Shown here: in pieces, positions 42,828 to 52,146 of the stretch
How positions within the stretch are numbered: the first letter of the stretch is position 1
Layout: each line of letters starts with the position of its first letter
DNA from: Sphingorhabdus pulchriflava
Lineage (GTDB): Bacteria; Pseudomonadota; Alphaproteobacteria; Sphingomonadales; Sphingomonadaceae
Direction: 5' to 3'
Length of the DNA: 64,000 nucleotides
NCBI RefSeq assembly: GCF_003367235.1
Contig: NZ_QRGP01000001.1
Location: 930,001 to 994,000, forward strand
Program-made: the position numbers and the translations under genes
Notes under the pieces: model-generated
Database searches by the model: none
What the model was told of the DNA's origin: nothing
The model's input: only the letters and a program-made list of their open reading frames with translations

Positions 42828-43853
42828 ATGGGTTATCGAGTAGTTGTCGCGGGCGCCACGGGCAATGTCGGGCGCGAAATGCTAAACATCCTTGCAGAGC
42901 GGGAGTTTCCGGCGGACGAAATCGTCGCGCTCGCCTCATCGCGATCTGCGGGTGATACCATTGAATATGGCGACACCGGCAAAATGCTCAAAATCCAGAA
43001 TATCGAGCATTTTGACCCGACTGGTTGGGACATGGCGCTGTTCGCCATCGGCTCTGACGCGACCAAAATACACGCACCCCGCTTTGCCGCTGCAGGCTGT
43101 GTGGTTATCGACAACAGCTCGCTCTACCGCATGGACCCGGATGTGCCCTTGATCGTGCCCGAGGTGAACCCCGACGCGATTGACGGCTATACAGCGCGCA
43201 ACATCATCGCCAATCCCAACTGCTCGACTGCACAGATGGTCGTCGCACTGAAGCCATTGCACGATGCCGCGAAAATCCTGCGCGTTGTGGTCTCGACCTA
43301 TCAATCCGCCTCTGGCGCGGGCAAGGAAGGCATGGACGAGCTGTTCGAGCAATCGCGCGCGATTTTCGTGGGTGATCAGGTAGAGCCCCGCAAATTCACC
43401 AAGCAGATCGCCTTCAACGTCATCCCGCACATCGACAAATTCCTTGAAGACGGTTCGACTAAGGAAGAATGGAAAATGGTGGTCGAGACAAAGAAAATCC
43501 TGGACCCCAAGATCAAGATAACCGCTACCTGCGTGCGCGTTCCCGTTTTCGTCGGGCATTCGGAATCGATCAACATCGAGTTCGAAAACGAACTGTCAGC
43601 CGAAGAAGCCCAAAACATTCTGCGCGAAGCCCCCGGCGTGATGCTGGTCGATAAGCGCGAGGATGGCGGCTATGTGACGCCGGTTGAATGTGTCGGCGAC
43701 TATGCAACCTTCATCAGCCGCGTGCGTGACGATTCGACTGTCGATAATGGCCTCAATCTTTGGTGCGTCTCGGATAACCTGCGCAAAGGTGCAGCGCTAA
43801 ACGCTGTGCAGATTGCCGAATTGCTCGGCCGACGGCACTTGAAAAAGGGCTGA
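42828..43853 (+). CDS. asd: Aspartate-semialdehyde dehydrogenase
   Basis: The 341-residue product has the Rossmann start YRVVVAGATGNVGREML and the catalytic Cys in IIANPNCSTAQMV. The C-terminal substrate segment is also typical (GHSESINIEFENELSAEEAQNILREAPGVMLVD). It makes aspartate semialdehyde for lysine/DAP, threonine and methionine. ATG 42828 behind TTGAGGA is used. Monocistronic between the rplS terminator and a convergent gene. Confidence 0.97.
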   Translation: MGYRVVVAGATGNVGREMLNILAEREFPADEIVALASSRSAGDTIEYGDTGKMLKIQNIEHFDPTGWDMALFAIGSDATKIHAPRFAAAGCVVIDNSSLYRMDPDVPLIVPEVNPDAIDGYTARNIIANPNCSTAQMVVALKPLHDAAKILRVVVSTYQSASGAGKEGMDELFEQSRAIFVGDQVEPRKFTKQIAFNVIPHIDKFLEDGSTKEEWKMVVETKKILDPKIKITATCVRVPVFVGHSESINIEFENELSAEEAQNILREAPGVMLVDKREDGGYVTPVECVGDYATFISRVRDDSTVDNGLNLWCVSDNLRKGAALNAVQIAELLGRRHLKKG

Positions 43854-43893
43854 ATCTAATCTGGGCGATTGGCGGCAAACAGCCGTCAATCGT

Positions 43894-45138
43894 TCAATTG
43901 AACTGTATCATCGTCGCCGGTCGAACGTCAGCTATCGCCAGATAGAAATCAAAGGCGAGGATCAACTCGCGCGATCTTGAATCGATGTTTTTGAGTTTGC
44001 CGAGTTTTGCTCGCATCGGCCGGAAGTCAACAAGCGTGACCGGCCCCTTTTTCTCAATCGCTTTCAAAGCCGGTGCATTGGTCGCCATTGCTTCACAAGG
44101 CTCTGCTTTGTTGCTTTGGGGCGATCGAGCTTGACCGCTAAAACAGTCGGCCATGATGTTGACCACGCCAATTTCTTGCGCATGCCCCCATTCAGCAGCG
44201 AAGTTGCCAAATGCCGGTAAATTTGTGTCGTTGATCCCGCGCATCGCATGGTTCCCGCCCAATTTAACCAAAACCCGAGGATTCCGGCCCAGGTTTGATT
44301 TTGTCCTATTATAGGCGGCGACAAAATTGGATTTCATATAGTCTTCGCGTTTGAGGTTGGCCTCGTAAAAACTGCCGATGCCGCGCGTATAGGGCGCATA
44401 AATGGCGCTGGTCATACGCAGTGCCGTCACAATCTCCCCTACAATCGCATTGCCGGCAAAGGCACCCGCCAATGCATCAATAGCAGGATCGTCGATTGAT
44501 CCGACCATCATCGGATCTTTACGTTGGACTGCCGCAAAACTTGCGACAGCCGCTTTTTGCGCGTTGGTTTTTGCCTCGCGTTGCAGCATCGGCGGAAGGG
44601 AAGCGCCTGATCCCACAAACTCCTGATCTAGCCCCCACAGTGGCTCGATTTTTTCCGGTGAACGCAACGCCATCTTCTCCGCCGCTTTCGATTCTTCCGC
44701 GAAGAACAGAAATGGGAAAGCGAAACCATGGCCACTGCGCGCTTGCCAAGCCTCGAGCTTGCCGGCGCCTTGTTTTATCAACTCGGTTGCATATCGGGCG
44801 GACCAAGGGCCTACTTCGATCGCCAGCGCATCAGATTTGAGAGTTGCATGTAGTTGGTTGGCGAGAGCCGGGATGTCTGCGGTTGCGTGCTGTTCGCCCA
44901 AAATCACGATGCCTGCTTTCTCGCCCTCACCAATCAGGCGATCCCAGCCGGGTCCTGAATAGGTGCCATCAACACCCACATTGATGGCGAGGCTGTTTTC
45001 GTTGAATAACACAACCGTTTCGGCGTCGATCTTATCGCGATCGCTCTGTTGAACAGGCTGCGTTGAATGTACTGTTGTGTTGGAGTTCAAAATTGCGAGC
45101 ATGGCGGCTGCAAATATCAGATTGCTGTTGGTCATCAC
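43894..45138 (-). CDS. Exported EreA/ChaN/TIKI-superfamily protein
   Basis: The 414-residue product has a probable signal peptide (MMTNSNLIFAAAMLAILNS). The fold signature shared by erythromycin esterase, ChaN and TIKI-like enzymes is visible: GIVILGEQHATADIPALANQLH with the conserved Glu-x-His, AIEVGPWSARY with the acidic residue, LWGLDQEF, and VLVKLGGNHAMRGI with the second His. Members include macrolide esterases and haem-binding proteins, so the substrate is open. It is on its own between convergent asd and a divergent gene. Confidence 0.78.
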   Translation of the reverse strand: MMTNSNLIFAAAMLAILNSNTTVHSTQPVQQSDRDKIDAETVVLFNENSLAINVGVDGTYSGPGWDRLIGEGEKAGIVILGEQHATADIPALANQLHATLKSDALAIEVGPWSARYATELIKQGAGKLEAWQARSGHGFAFPFLFFAEESKAAEKMALRSPEKIEPLWGLDQEFVGSGASLPPMLQREAKTNAQKAAVASFAAVQRKDPMMVGSIDDPAIDALAGAFAGNAIVGEIVTALRMTSAIYAPYTRGIGSFYEANLKREDYMKSNFVAAYNRTKSNLGRNPRVLVKLGGNHAMRGINDTNLPAFGNFAAEWGHAQEIGVVNIMADCFSGQARSPQSNKAEPCEAMATNAPALKAIEKKGPVTLVDFRPMRAKLGKLKNIDSRSRELILAFDFYLAIADVRPATMIQFN

Positions 45139-45197
45139 GCCATTCCTTTAGCATGTGTATTACCTCAATAATACAGATAGGCAAGTGACAGCTTGGC

Positions 45198-45231
45198 TTG
45201 GCAGCGGGTGCCGCGCTGCTATAGTCAACCT
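45198..45231 (+). promoter_or_regulatory. Promoter predicting a leaderless transcript for the HCCA-isomerase-like gene
   Basis: TTGGCA (45198-45203), 16 bases, TATAGT (45220-45225). The -10 ends six bases before ATG 45232, so the transcript would begin at or beside the start codon. No Shine-Dalgarno sequence is present. Confidence 0.55.
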
Positions 45232-45885
45232 ATGACACTGACAGCTGATCTCTTCTTCTCGTTTCGCTCACCCTATTCCTACCTCGCTATAGGCCGATAC
45301 CGGGCAATGGCGGAGGAGTGGGATGTCGATATCGCGCTGCGACCGGTCTATCCGCTCGCCATTCGCGAGCCCGATTTTTTTGAGCGCAATCCGCCCAACT
45401 GGCTGCGCTATACTTTTACCGATATGTTTCGTGTGGCCCAGTTTCACGGTATTCCCTTTGGTCCTCCTAGGCCCGATCCGATCGTGCAGAATGTGATGAC
45501 GCGCAAGATCGCCGACGAGCAGCCCTATATCTTCCGTCTGACACGGCTAGGGCAGGCGGCGGCGCGGCGTGGAAAGGGCACAGCCTTTGCGCATGAGACG
45601 GGACGGCTAATCTGGGGCGGTGCGGAAAACTGGCATGAGGGCGACCATCTGGCAGAGGCGGCGCAACGCGCGGGACTTGATCTGACCGAGCTTGATGCGG
45701 AGGCCATTGCCGACGCAGAAGCGCTCGACGCTGAAATCCACGCTAATCAGGCAGCGTTGGAGGCCGGCGGTCATTGGGGCGTGCCAACGCTGGTTTTTGA
45801 TGGCGAGCCTTTTTTCGGGCAAGACCGTATCGAAATGGCGCTCTGGCGGATGCAGCAAAAGGGGTTGCAGAAACGCGATGCCTAA
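45232..45885 (+). CDS. 2-hydroxychromene-2-carboxylate isomerase/DsbA-family protein
   Basis: The 217-residue product starts LTADLFFSFRSPYSYLAIGRYRAMAEEWDVDIALRPVYPLAIRE, the kappa-GST/HCCA isomerase form with SPYSY in the place of the CXXC of DsbA. The C-terminus has GVPTLVFDGEPFFGQDRIEMALWRM, also typical. Known members isomerise 2-hydroxychromene-2-carboxylate in naphthalene breakdown, but many orthologues have unknown substrates. It ends overlapping the convergent emrB by four bases. Confidence 0.87.
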   Translation: MTLTADLFFSFRSPYSYLAIGRYRAMAEEWDVDIALRPVYPLAIREPDFFERNPPNWLRYTFTDMFRVAQFHGIPFGPPRPDPIVQNVMTRKIADEQPYIFRLTRLGQAAARRGKGTAFAHETGRLIWGGAENWHEGDHLAEAAQRAGLDLTELDAEAIADAEALDAEIHANQAALEAGGHWGVPTLVFDGEPFFGQDRIEMALWRMQQKGLQKRDA

Positions 45886-47441
45886 TCGGGCAAGTGTTGC
45901 GGTGGGCCAACCTCGGGTTTGACCGGCTTGATCAACAACACCAACGGCAGGAACGCGAGCACCATATAGAACATAAGCTGGAAGTCGCTCAGATAGGCAA
46001 TCATCGCCGCTTGCCGGTTTACCTCTAGGTCCAGAACGCGCATCACGGCGTCGCCGAGTACGCCGAAGCGGTCGGCTGTTGACGGATCGATCACGTCAAA
46101 GCTGGATGAAGTTATCCTGCTGCCCAATTCTTCATGGTTGATCTGCATGCTGCGTGTCAGCATCGTCACGCTGATTGAAATACCCAAACTACCGCCCAGA
46201 CTGCGGGCGAGATAGAGCAGGCTTGAGGCATCGGTGCGTACTGACAGCGGCAGCGTTGAAAAGGCAATCACATTGGTTGGCATGAAGGTGACACCCATGC
46301 CAAAGCCTTGCAGCAGGCCGACAGTGATGAAATGCCACGCCCCCATTTCGATAGCCCAACCGGTCATAAGCCACATCGACAGCGCGACGAGTGAAAAGCC
46401 CGAAAAGATAATCCAGCGAATGTCGAGGAAGGTGACCAACCGGCCAGCCACCACCATCCCGATCAATATCCCAATCCCGCGCGGGGCAAGCAGCGCGCCG
46501 GTGTCGAATACGGTGTAGCCATAGATGTTCTGCAGCATCGGCGGCAGCAATGCGAAAATGCCGTACATCATCAGGCCAATCAGCGACCCGAACATCAGCG
46601 CGGTCAGGAAGTTACCGTTGGTGATCATGTTGGGATCGAATAACGGCTTTTTGGTCGTCATGCTGTGGATAGCGAACATCCAGAATGCAGCGATCGCAAC
46701 ACCCAGCTCAATGATGATTTCCCAGCTTTCAAACCAGTCCTCATGCTGGCCACGATCGAGCATCAATTGCAACGAAGCGAGGCCAAGCGCGAGCATGGCA
46801 AAGCCGAACACGTCGAGCTTTCGTTCGGTGACCGGGCGCGATGGCAGCAACCACCAGAGCAGCGCCAGAGTCGGGATGCCGATCGGCAGGTTGATATAGA
46901 ACACCCAGCGCCAGTTATAGCTTTCAGTCAGCCACCCACCGATCATCGGTCCGAAAATGGGGGCAATCATGATACCCATGCCCCAGACCTGCATCGCGCG
47001 CGGCGCTTTTTCCGGCGGATTGATATCCAGCAATATGGTCTGGGAAAGCGGGCCGATAAAGGCGGCGCATATCCCCTGCAGGATACGGAACAGAACCATT
47101 TGTGTGAGGCTGGTCGCGATGCCGCACAGCATTGATGTTACGATAAAGCCAGCAACGGCCAGAAGGAACAGTCTGCGCGATCCCACGCGGTCTGACAGCC
47201 AGCCTGCCGCAGGCATCGCGACTGCACTGGCGAGAATGTAGCTTGTGAGTACCCAAGTCACACTATCGATAGTCGCGCCCAGGCTGGATTGCATATGGGG
47301 TATTGCGACATTTGCGATCGTCGAATCGAGAATCTGGATGATCGATGCACCCATCACTGCAACAGTCAGCAAGCCCCTGTGCTCGACAGGAAGCGCTGCT
47401 TGACCGGCTATGTAATTATTTGCTGGTGTCGATGCGGACAT
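45882..47441 (-). CDS. emrB: EmrB-type multidrug efflux MFS transporter (DHA2 family)
   Basis: The 519-residue product has 14 predicted spans. The family signature TVAVMGASIIQILDSTIANVAIPHMQ, the motif GPMIGGWLTESYNWRWVFYINLPIG and the late GVTFMPTNVIAFSTLP segment mark DHA2 drug:H+ antiporters. ATG 47441 overlaps the end of emrA by 26 bases. It forms an inner-membrane pump that acts with EmrA and an outer-membrane TolC-type channel (not in the window). Confidence 0.94.
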   Translation of the reverse strand: MSASTPANNYIAGQAALPVEHRGLLTVAVMGASIIQILDSTIANVAIPHMQSSLGATIDSVTWVLTSYILASAVAMPAAGWLSDRVGSRRLFLLAVAGFIVTSMLCGIATSLTQMVLFRILQGICAAFIGPLSQTILLDINPPEKAPRAMQVWGMGIMIAPIFGPMIGGWLTESYNWRWVFYINLPIGIPTLALLWWLLPSRPVTERKLDVFGFAMLALGLASLQLMLDRGQHEDWFESWEIIIELGVAIAAFWMFAIHSMTTKKPLFDPNMITNGNFLTALMFGSLIGLMMYGIFALLPPMLQNIYGYTVFDTGALLAPRGIGILIGMVVAGRLVTFLDIRWIIFSGFSLVALSMWLMTGWAIEMGAWHFITVGLLQGFGMGVTFMPTNVIAFSTLPLSVRTDASSLLYLARSLGGSLGISISVTMLTRSMQINHEELGSRITSSSFDVIDPSTADRFGVLGDAVMRVLDLEVNRQAAMIAYLSDFQLMFYMVLAFLPLVLLIKPVKPEVGPPQHLPD

Positions 47442-48474
47442 AGGCCGACAGTCCGGCAATCATCTGCCGCTTTGGCTTTTCGAGGATTTCGATTCGTACC
47501 GGAACGCGCTGAGTAACCTTCACCCAATTGCCGCTGGCATTTTGTGCGGGAAGAACAGAAAATTCCGATCCTGTACCTGCTCCGATACTAGCGACACGTC
47601 CCTTGATCTTCAGGCCCGGATAGGCGTCAAAGCTGATTTCCGCAGGTTGGGCCACGCGCATTTTGGCGAGATCTGTTTCCTTGAAGTTGGCTTCTACCCA
47701 GCCATTGCCATCTGTAACGATCGTCAATGCAGGCAGGCCTTGCACCATCATCTGACCATATTGCAGCCGGTCTGCCTGGCTGATGGTTCCGCTTGCCGGT
47801 GCACGGATTGCGGTTTTGGATAGGTCGAGCAGTGCTTTGTCACGCTGGACCTGTCCAGCCAACACGCCGGGATTCACACCGGGAGCTGCGGCCCCTGTCG
47901 CCAGAGCCGCCCTTGCCATTTTCCGGTCAGCCTCTGCATTTGCCAATTTGCTACGTGCGGTAGACAGAGCATGCTCGGCGGCCTGCAGACGGGCCTTGGT
48001 GGTAAAGCCGCTCTGCATCAGCGACGACTGACGCTTATACTCTTCAGTAAAAAAGGCGACATCGTCGCGCGCAGCCTGAATGTCGACGCCGCTATTGCCG
48101 AGGTCGGTTTCTAGTGTGACCACTTTCACTTGCGCAGCGGCGATGGATGCCTCTGCCTGGGCAATCGCAATTTTGAATGGTTCGGGGTCAATACGGAAAA
48201 GCAGGTCGCCCGCTTTGACGTGCTGGTTTTCCTTCACACCTACTTCGACAATCCGGCCCCCGACTTCGGCTGCGACCGAAACCTTGTCTTGCTGCACATA
48301 GGCATTGTCGGTCGAGACATAATGGTCATTGGCCAGATAATAAGCGATGCCACCGATCAGCAGGAGCAATGGAACTGAAACCATTGCCAGCAAGCGCAAC
48401 CATTTGCGCGGATGTTTGAGCGATTCTGAATCCATTTGCGCGCTGGGCTTCATTTGGGCATCAGCTTCAGCCAT
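47416..48474 (-). CDS. emrA: EmrA-type membrane fusion protein (HlyD family)
   Basis: The 352-residue product has one membrane anchor (about residues 28-48, LLAMVSVPLLLLIGGIAYYLA). The biotinyl-lipoyl halves (DNAYVQQDKVSVAAEVGGRIVEVGVKENQHVKAGDLLFRIDP, then TAIRAPASGTISQ) enclose a coiled coil. It bridges EmrB to an outer-membrane channel. ATG 48474 overlaps the marR stop by eight bases; the frame further upstream is part of marR. Confidence 0.94.
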   Translation of the reverse strand: MAEADAQMKPSAQMDSESLKHPRKWLRLLAMVSVPLLLLIGGIAYYLANDHYVSTDNAYVQQDKVSVAAEVGGRIVEVGVKENQHVKAGDLLFRIDPEPFKIAIAQAEASIAAAQVKVVTLETDLGNSGVDIQAARDDVAFFTEEYKRQSSLMQSGFTTKARLQAAEHALSTARSKLANAEADRKMARAALATGAAAPGVNPGVLAGQVQRDKALLDLSKTAIRAPASGTISQADRLQYGQMMVQGLPALTIVTDGNGWVEANFKETDLAKMRVAQPAEISFDAYPGLKIKGRVASIGAGTGSEFSVLPAQNASGNWVKVTQRVPVRIEILEKPKRQMIAGLSAYVRIDTSK

Positions 48475-48907
48475 TGGCGGCCTCCGGCGCTTTGCGGGTG
48501 AGGTTAAGACGAATGGTGTCGAGCATTGCTTCAAGATCAGCTTGCTGGGCTTCGTTCAAACCCGAAACGGCATCGGCAAACAGTTCGGTGGCGAGCGGCT
48601 TAAGGTCTTCGAGACGCGACTCGCCCGACGGTGTCAGATATATGCGCCATGCACGACGGTCGCTAGGGTCGGCGCGGCGTTCGACCAGGCCGGAATCCTG
48701 CATCCGGTCTATCATGCGGCCCAATGTGATAGGCTCGACATCCATCATTTCCGCCAGCGCAACTTGTGTGCTGCCGCCAAAACGGTTGAGCAGTCCCAGA
48801 ACACGCCATTGCGGCCGGGTGATGCCTTTGGTGCGGACACGTTCGTCAAATGCGCGTCGCATCAATCGTGCCGTATCGCCAATCAGGAAGCCAAGATCTT
48901 CACTCAT
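48467..48907 (-). CDS. MarR-family transcriptional regulator of the emrAB operon
   Basis: The 146-residue product (ATG 48907; a longer frame begins 36 bases upstream without support) has a MarR winged helix: RPQWRVLGLLNRFGGSTQVALAEMMDVEPITLGRMIDRMQDSGLVERRADPSDRRAWRIYLT. The D..DRRA..I.LT wing is typical. It is the first gene of marR-emrA-emrB, with overlapping starts, so it should repress its own operon in response to a pump substrate. Confidence 0.92.
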   Translation of the reverse strand: MSEDLGFLIGDTARLMRRAFDERVRTKGITRPQWRVLGLLNRFGGSTQVALAEMMDVEPITLGRMIDRMQDSGLVERRADPSDRRAWRIYLTPSGESRLEDLKPLATELFADAVSGLNEAQQADLEAMLDTIRLNLTRKAPEAANG

Positions 48908-48917
48908 AGCTACAGAT

Positions 48918-48938
48918 ATAATAGCAATGCTTATTATA
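48918..48938. promoter_or_regulatory. Candidate MarR operator and marR -10 element
   Basis: ATAATA (48918-48923) and TATTAT (48932-48937) form an inverted repeat with an eight-base centre. On the minus strand TATAAT (48938-48933) is a perfect -10, with ATG 48907 about 25 bases beyond it. The site lies between divergent marR and the alpha/beta hydrolase gene. Confidence 0.55.
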
Positions 48939-48990
48939 GGCAATGCTGCAACTGCTTGCCTTGATGCGCAGGCCTGCCTAACCTTGGGCT

Positions 48991-49746
48991 ATGCAAAATT
49001 GGACTTTCAAAACGACCGACGGCATCGCTCTCCATGTAAGAGAAATAGGCGCGGGCAGGCCACTCATTCTGCTGCATGGCTATTTCAGCGAAGCCGATAC
49101 CAATTGGATCAAATATGGTCATGCCGCCGTGCTCGCCGAAGCGGGCTTTCGCGTTATCATGCCCGATCTGCGCGCGCACGGTCTTAGTGATAAGCCGCAT
49201 GATCCCATTCATTATCCCAAGGACATATTGGCCAACGACCAGTTTGCGCTGATAGATCATCTTGGCCTCGGCGATTTTGACCTCGGTGGTTATTCGTTGG
49301 GCGGGAGAACCGTCGCTAGGATGCTGGCCAAAGGCTGCACGCCGCGCCGCGTGGTGATTTCGGGCATGGGGCTGGAGGGACTGTCTGATACGGGAAAGCG
49401 TGCCGGGCATTTCCGCCATGTGCTCGAAAATCTGGGTAAGCATGAGCGCGGCTCACCTGCGTTCATGGCCGAAGCATTTCTGAAAACCACCGGCGGCGAT
49501 CCGGTCGCCTTGTTGCGGATATTAGATACTTTCGTCGACACGCCAGAGGACGTTTTGCGTTCCTTCGATTTTCCCATCGGCGTGATTTGCGGAGATGCAG
49601 ACTCAGACAATGGCTCGGCAGCTGCGCTTGCAGAGCTAGTGCCCCGAGGGCAATTGATCACTGTTCCGGGCAATCATATGAGTGCCGTGATCAAAGCCGA
49701 ACTTGGTTTGGCCATCCGGGATTTTCTTTTGGAAGAGGGCATATGA
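48991..49746 (+). CDS. Alpha/beta hydrolase
   Basis: The 251-residue product has RPLILLHGYFSEADTNW (oxyanion region) and the nucleophile elbow GGYSLGGRTVA with Ser. PDLRAHGLSDKPHD is the typical loop, and VPGNHMSAVI holds the catalytic His; an Asp in VICGDADSD completes the triad. The substrate is unknown. Divergent from marR and overlapping the next gene by ATGA. Confidence 0.9.
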   Translation: MQNWTFKTTDGIALHVREIGAGRPLILLHGYFSEADTNWIKYGHAAVLAEAGFRVIMPDLRAHGLSDKPHDPIHYPKDILANDQFALIDHLGLGDFDLGGYSLGGRTVARMLAKGCTPRRVVISGMGLEGLSDTGKRAGHFRHVLENLGKHERGSPAFMAEAFLKTTGGDPVALLRILDTFVDTPEDVLRSFDFPIGVICGDADSDNGSAAALAELVPRGQLITVPGNHMSAVIKAELGLAIRDFLLEEGI

Positions 49747-50270
49747 CCGAAACACTGCTGGAAAAGCGTTTCTGGCGCTATTGGTTGGGCGGCTTACTGA
49801 TCCTCGCCATCATGATTGCTATGAATCCGTGGTTTTCCAATGAAGTTTCGCCTTGGGGAATTAGGGATCACCAGTCTGCAGGTTCTGCTTTGCGCATCGA
49901 TGCCATACAGGCGGCCTGGCAAGCGGCGGGTGTGATGAACCTAGCGCGCTTCGGCATTGCACTCGACCTGGTCTATATCGGGGTTTATTCGTTCGGGGCC
50001 TATTGTGGCGGACGCTTATTTGCGCAGTCTGAAAAGCTGTATTTGCGCCGATTGGGCTGGGTGATTGTAGCCGCAGCTTTGATCGTATGTGTGGCGGACT
50101 ATATCGAAACGCTGTCACAATTCGTACAGGCCATGACGTTCAAAGGCAGCGATCTTCTGGCGGGAATTGCAGCGACCGCACAGCCGATTAAATCAACAGC
50201 ATTTCTGTCCAGCTTTTTCGGTCTGCTAGCAGCACTCCTGCTTCGACGAATGGCACGCCGCAGCGCTTGA
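49743..50270 (+). CDS. Integral membrane protein of unknown function
   Basis: The 175-residue product starts MTETLLEKRFWRYWLGGLLI, with the ATG overlapping the hydrolase stop. It has four likely spans (about 13-30, 70-95, 108-128, 145-168) around a small soluble loop (HQSAGSALRIDAIQAAWQAAG). I recognise no family motif. Co-translation with the hydrolase suggests a shared, unidentified task. Confidence 0.8.
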   Translation: MTETLLEKRFWRYWLGGLLILAIMIAMNPWFSNEVSPWGIRDHQSAGSALRIDAIQAAWQAAGVMNLARFGIALDLVYIGVYSFGAYCGGRLFAQSEKLYLRRLGWVIVAAALIVCVADYIETLSQFVQAMTFKGSDLLAGIAATAQPIKSTAFLSSFFGLLAALLLRRMARRSA

Positions 50271-50330
50271 CCTTCGCATTATCGAGGCGCAGTGCTGGCT
50301 CCAGAATATTCATTTCTGGGGAGTAATCCG

Positions 50331-52142
50331 GTGAAAAATTTCGTTTCTGCTGTCGCGCTGGCGGCGGCCCTCATTTCCACACCCGTTATGGCGCAAGATG
50401 CCGCGCCGACCGTTGCCGATGCTGAGGCTTTCCTTGCGAAGGTTGAAAAGGATCTATTCGATTTTTCTGTCGAAGGCGGACGTGTGGCGTGGATCAACTC
50501 TACCTACATCACCGATGATACCGACGCGCTTGCCGCAAAATATGGCGAAATCGGCACCGAAAAATCGGTGAAATATGCGCTTGAAGCCGCCAAGTATCAA
50601 AAGGTCGCCGGGCTTTCTGCGGAAACCAGCCGTAAGCTCGACATCCTCCGTGGCGGGCTTGTCCTTCCTGCGCCAACCAAAGACGGCGCGGCTGCTGAAC
50701 TCAGCACCATCGCGACCAAGCTGAACTCGACCTATGGCAAGGGGAAGGGCACGCTCAAGGGCAAGGAAATCAACGGTTCCGATATCGAAGCTGAAATGGG
50801 CACCAACCGGAACCCTGACGATCTCAAGGAAATGTGGACCAGCTGGCACGACAATGTCGGTGCCCCGATGGGCAAGGATTATGCCCGGATGGTCGAGATT
50901 GCCAATGACGGCGCCAAGGAACTTGGCTTCAAAGACGTCGGCGCGATGTGGCGTTCAGGCTATGATATGCCCGCCGATGATTTTGCCAAACTGACCGACA
51001 AGCTTTGGCTTGAGGTGAAGCCGCTTTACGACGAACTGCACACCTACACGCGCAACAAGCTCAACGCGAAATATGGCGATGCTGTGCAGCCTAAAACCGG
51101 CCCGATCCGCGCTGACTTGCTCGGCAATATGTGGGCGCAGGAATGGGGCGGCATTTACGACATTGTCGCACCTGCAGGTGCCGGTGACATCGGTTATGAT
51201 ATTGGCGATTTGCTGAAAGCCAAAGGCATCGACGAAATCGGAATGGTCAAAATTGGTGAGGGCTTTTTCTCGTCGATCGGCTTCGAACCGCTGCCGAAAA
51301 GCTTCTACGAACGCTCGCAGTTCCTGAAGCCGCGCGACCGCGAAGTTGTATGTCATGCGTCGGCTTGGGACATCGACAATGTTGACGATCTGCGCATCAA
51401 GATGTGCATCAAGGTGAACACCGACGACTTCGTCACGATCCATCACGAGCTTGGCCACAACTACTACCAGCGCGCCTATAACAAACAGAGCTATTTGCAC
51501 TTAAACGGCGCGAATGATGGCTTCCATGAAGCGATTGGCGATGCCGTGGCATTGTCGATCACGCCGGAATATCTGGTACAGATCGGCCTGCTCGATAAAG
51601 CGAAGGTGCCAAGCGCAGACAAAGACACCGGTCTGTTGCTGCGTCAGGCGATGGATAAGGTAGCGTTTCTGCCCTTTGGCCTGCTGGTCGATAAATGGCG
51701 CTGGGGCGTGTTCAACGGTTCCATTGCACCGGCGGATTACAACAAGGGCTGGACAGATTTGCGTCGCCAATATCAGGGCATCGTACCGCCGACCGACCGT
51801 GCCGCCGACCGGTTTGATCCGGGAGCGAAATATCACATCCCGGGCAACACGCCTTACACCCGCTATTTCCTGGCGCGCATATTGCAGTTCCAATTCTACA
51901 AGGCTGCGTGCGATGCCGCTGGCTGGAAGGGACCGCTGCATCGTTGTTCCTTCTACGGCAACAAGGAAGTCGGGCAGAAACTCAACGCCATGCTGGAAAT
52001 GGGCGCGTCAAAGCCATGGCCTGATGCGCTGGAAGCTTTCACCGGCAGCCGCGAAATGTCGGGCAAAGCGATGCTCGAATATTTCAAGCCACTTATGGAC
52101 TGGCTGAAAAAGCAGAACAAAGGGCAGAAGAAGGGCTGGTAA
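50331..52142 (+). CDS. Exported peptidyl-dipeptidase of the M2 (angiotensin-converting enzyme) family
   Basis: The 603-residue product starts with GTG 50331 behind GGGGAG (an upstream in-frame ATG at 50292 lacks this site). The signal peptide MKNFVSAVALAAALISTPVMA ends at about residue 20. The zinc motif HHELGH at 371-376 (His372, Glu373, His376) plus the downstream HEAIGD Glu are the ACE catalytic set, and RAYNKQSYLHLNGANDGFHEA is characteristic. It trims dipeptides from the C-terminus of periplasmic peptides. M2 enzymes occur in Xanthomonas and sphingomonads; the physiological substrate is not known. Confidence 0.95.
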   Translation: MKNFVSAVALAAALISTPVMAQDAAPTVADAEAFLAKVEKDLFDFSVEGGRVAWINSTYITDDTDALAAKYGEIGTEKSVKYALEAAKYQKVAGLSAETSRKLDILRGGLVLPAPTKDGAAAELSTIATKLNSTYGKGKGTLKGKEINGSDIEAEMGTNRNPDDLKEMWTSWHDNVGAPMGKDYARMVEIANDGAKELGFKDVGAMWRSGYDMPADDFAKLTDKLWLEVKPLYDELHTYTRNKLNAKYGDAVQPKTGPIRADLLGNMWAQEWGGIYDIVAPAGAGDIGYDIGDLLKAKGIDEIGMVKIGEGFFSSIGFEPLPKSFYERSQFLKPRDREVVCHASAWDIDNVDDLRIKMCIKVNTDDFVTIHHELGHNYYQRAYNKQSYLHLNGANDGFHEAIGDAVALSITPEYLVQIGLLDKAKVPSADKDTGLLLRQAMDKVAFLPFGLLVDKWRWGVFNGSIAPADYNKGWTDLRRQYQGIVPPTDRAADRFDPGAKYHIPGNTPYTRYFLARILQFQFYKAACDAAGWKGPLHRCSFYGNKEVGQKLNAMLEMGASKPWPDALEAFTGSREMSGKAMLEYFKPLMDWLKKQNKGQKKGW

Positions 52143-52146
52143 CGCT

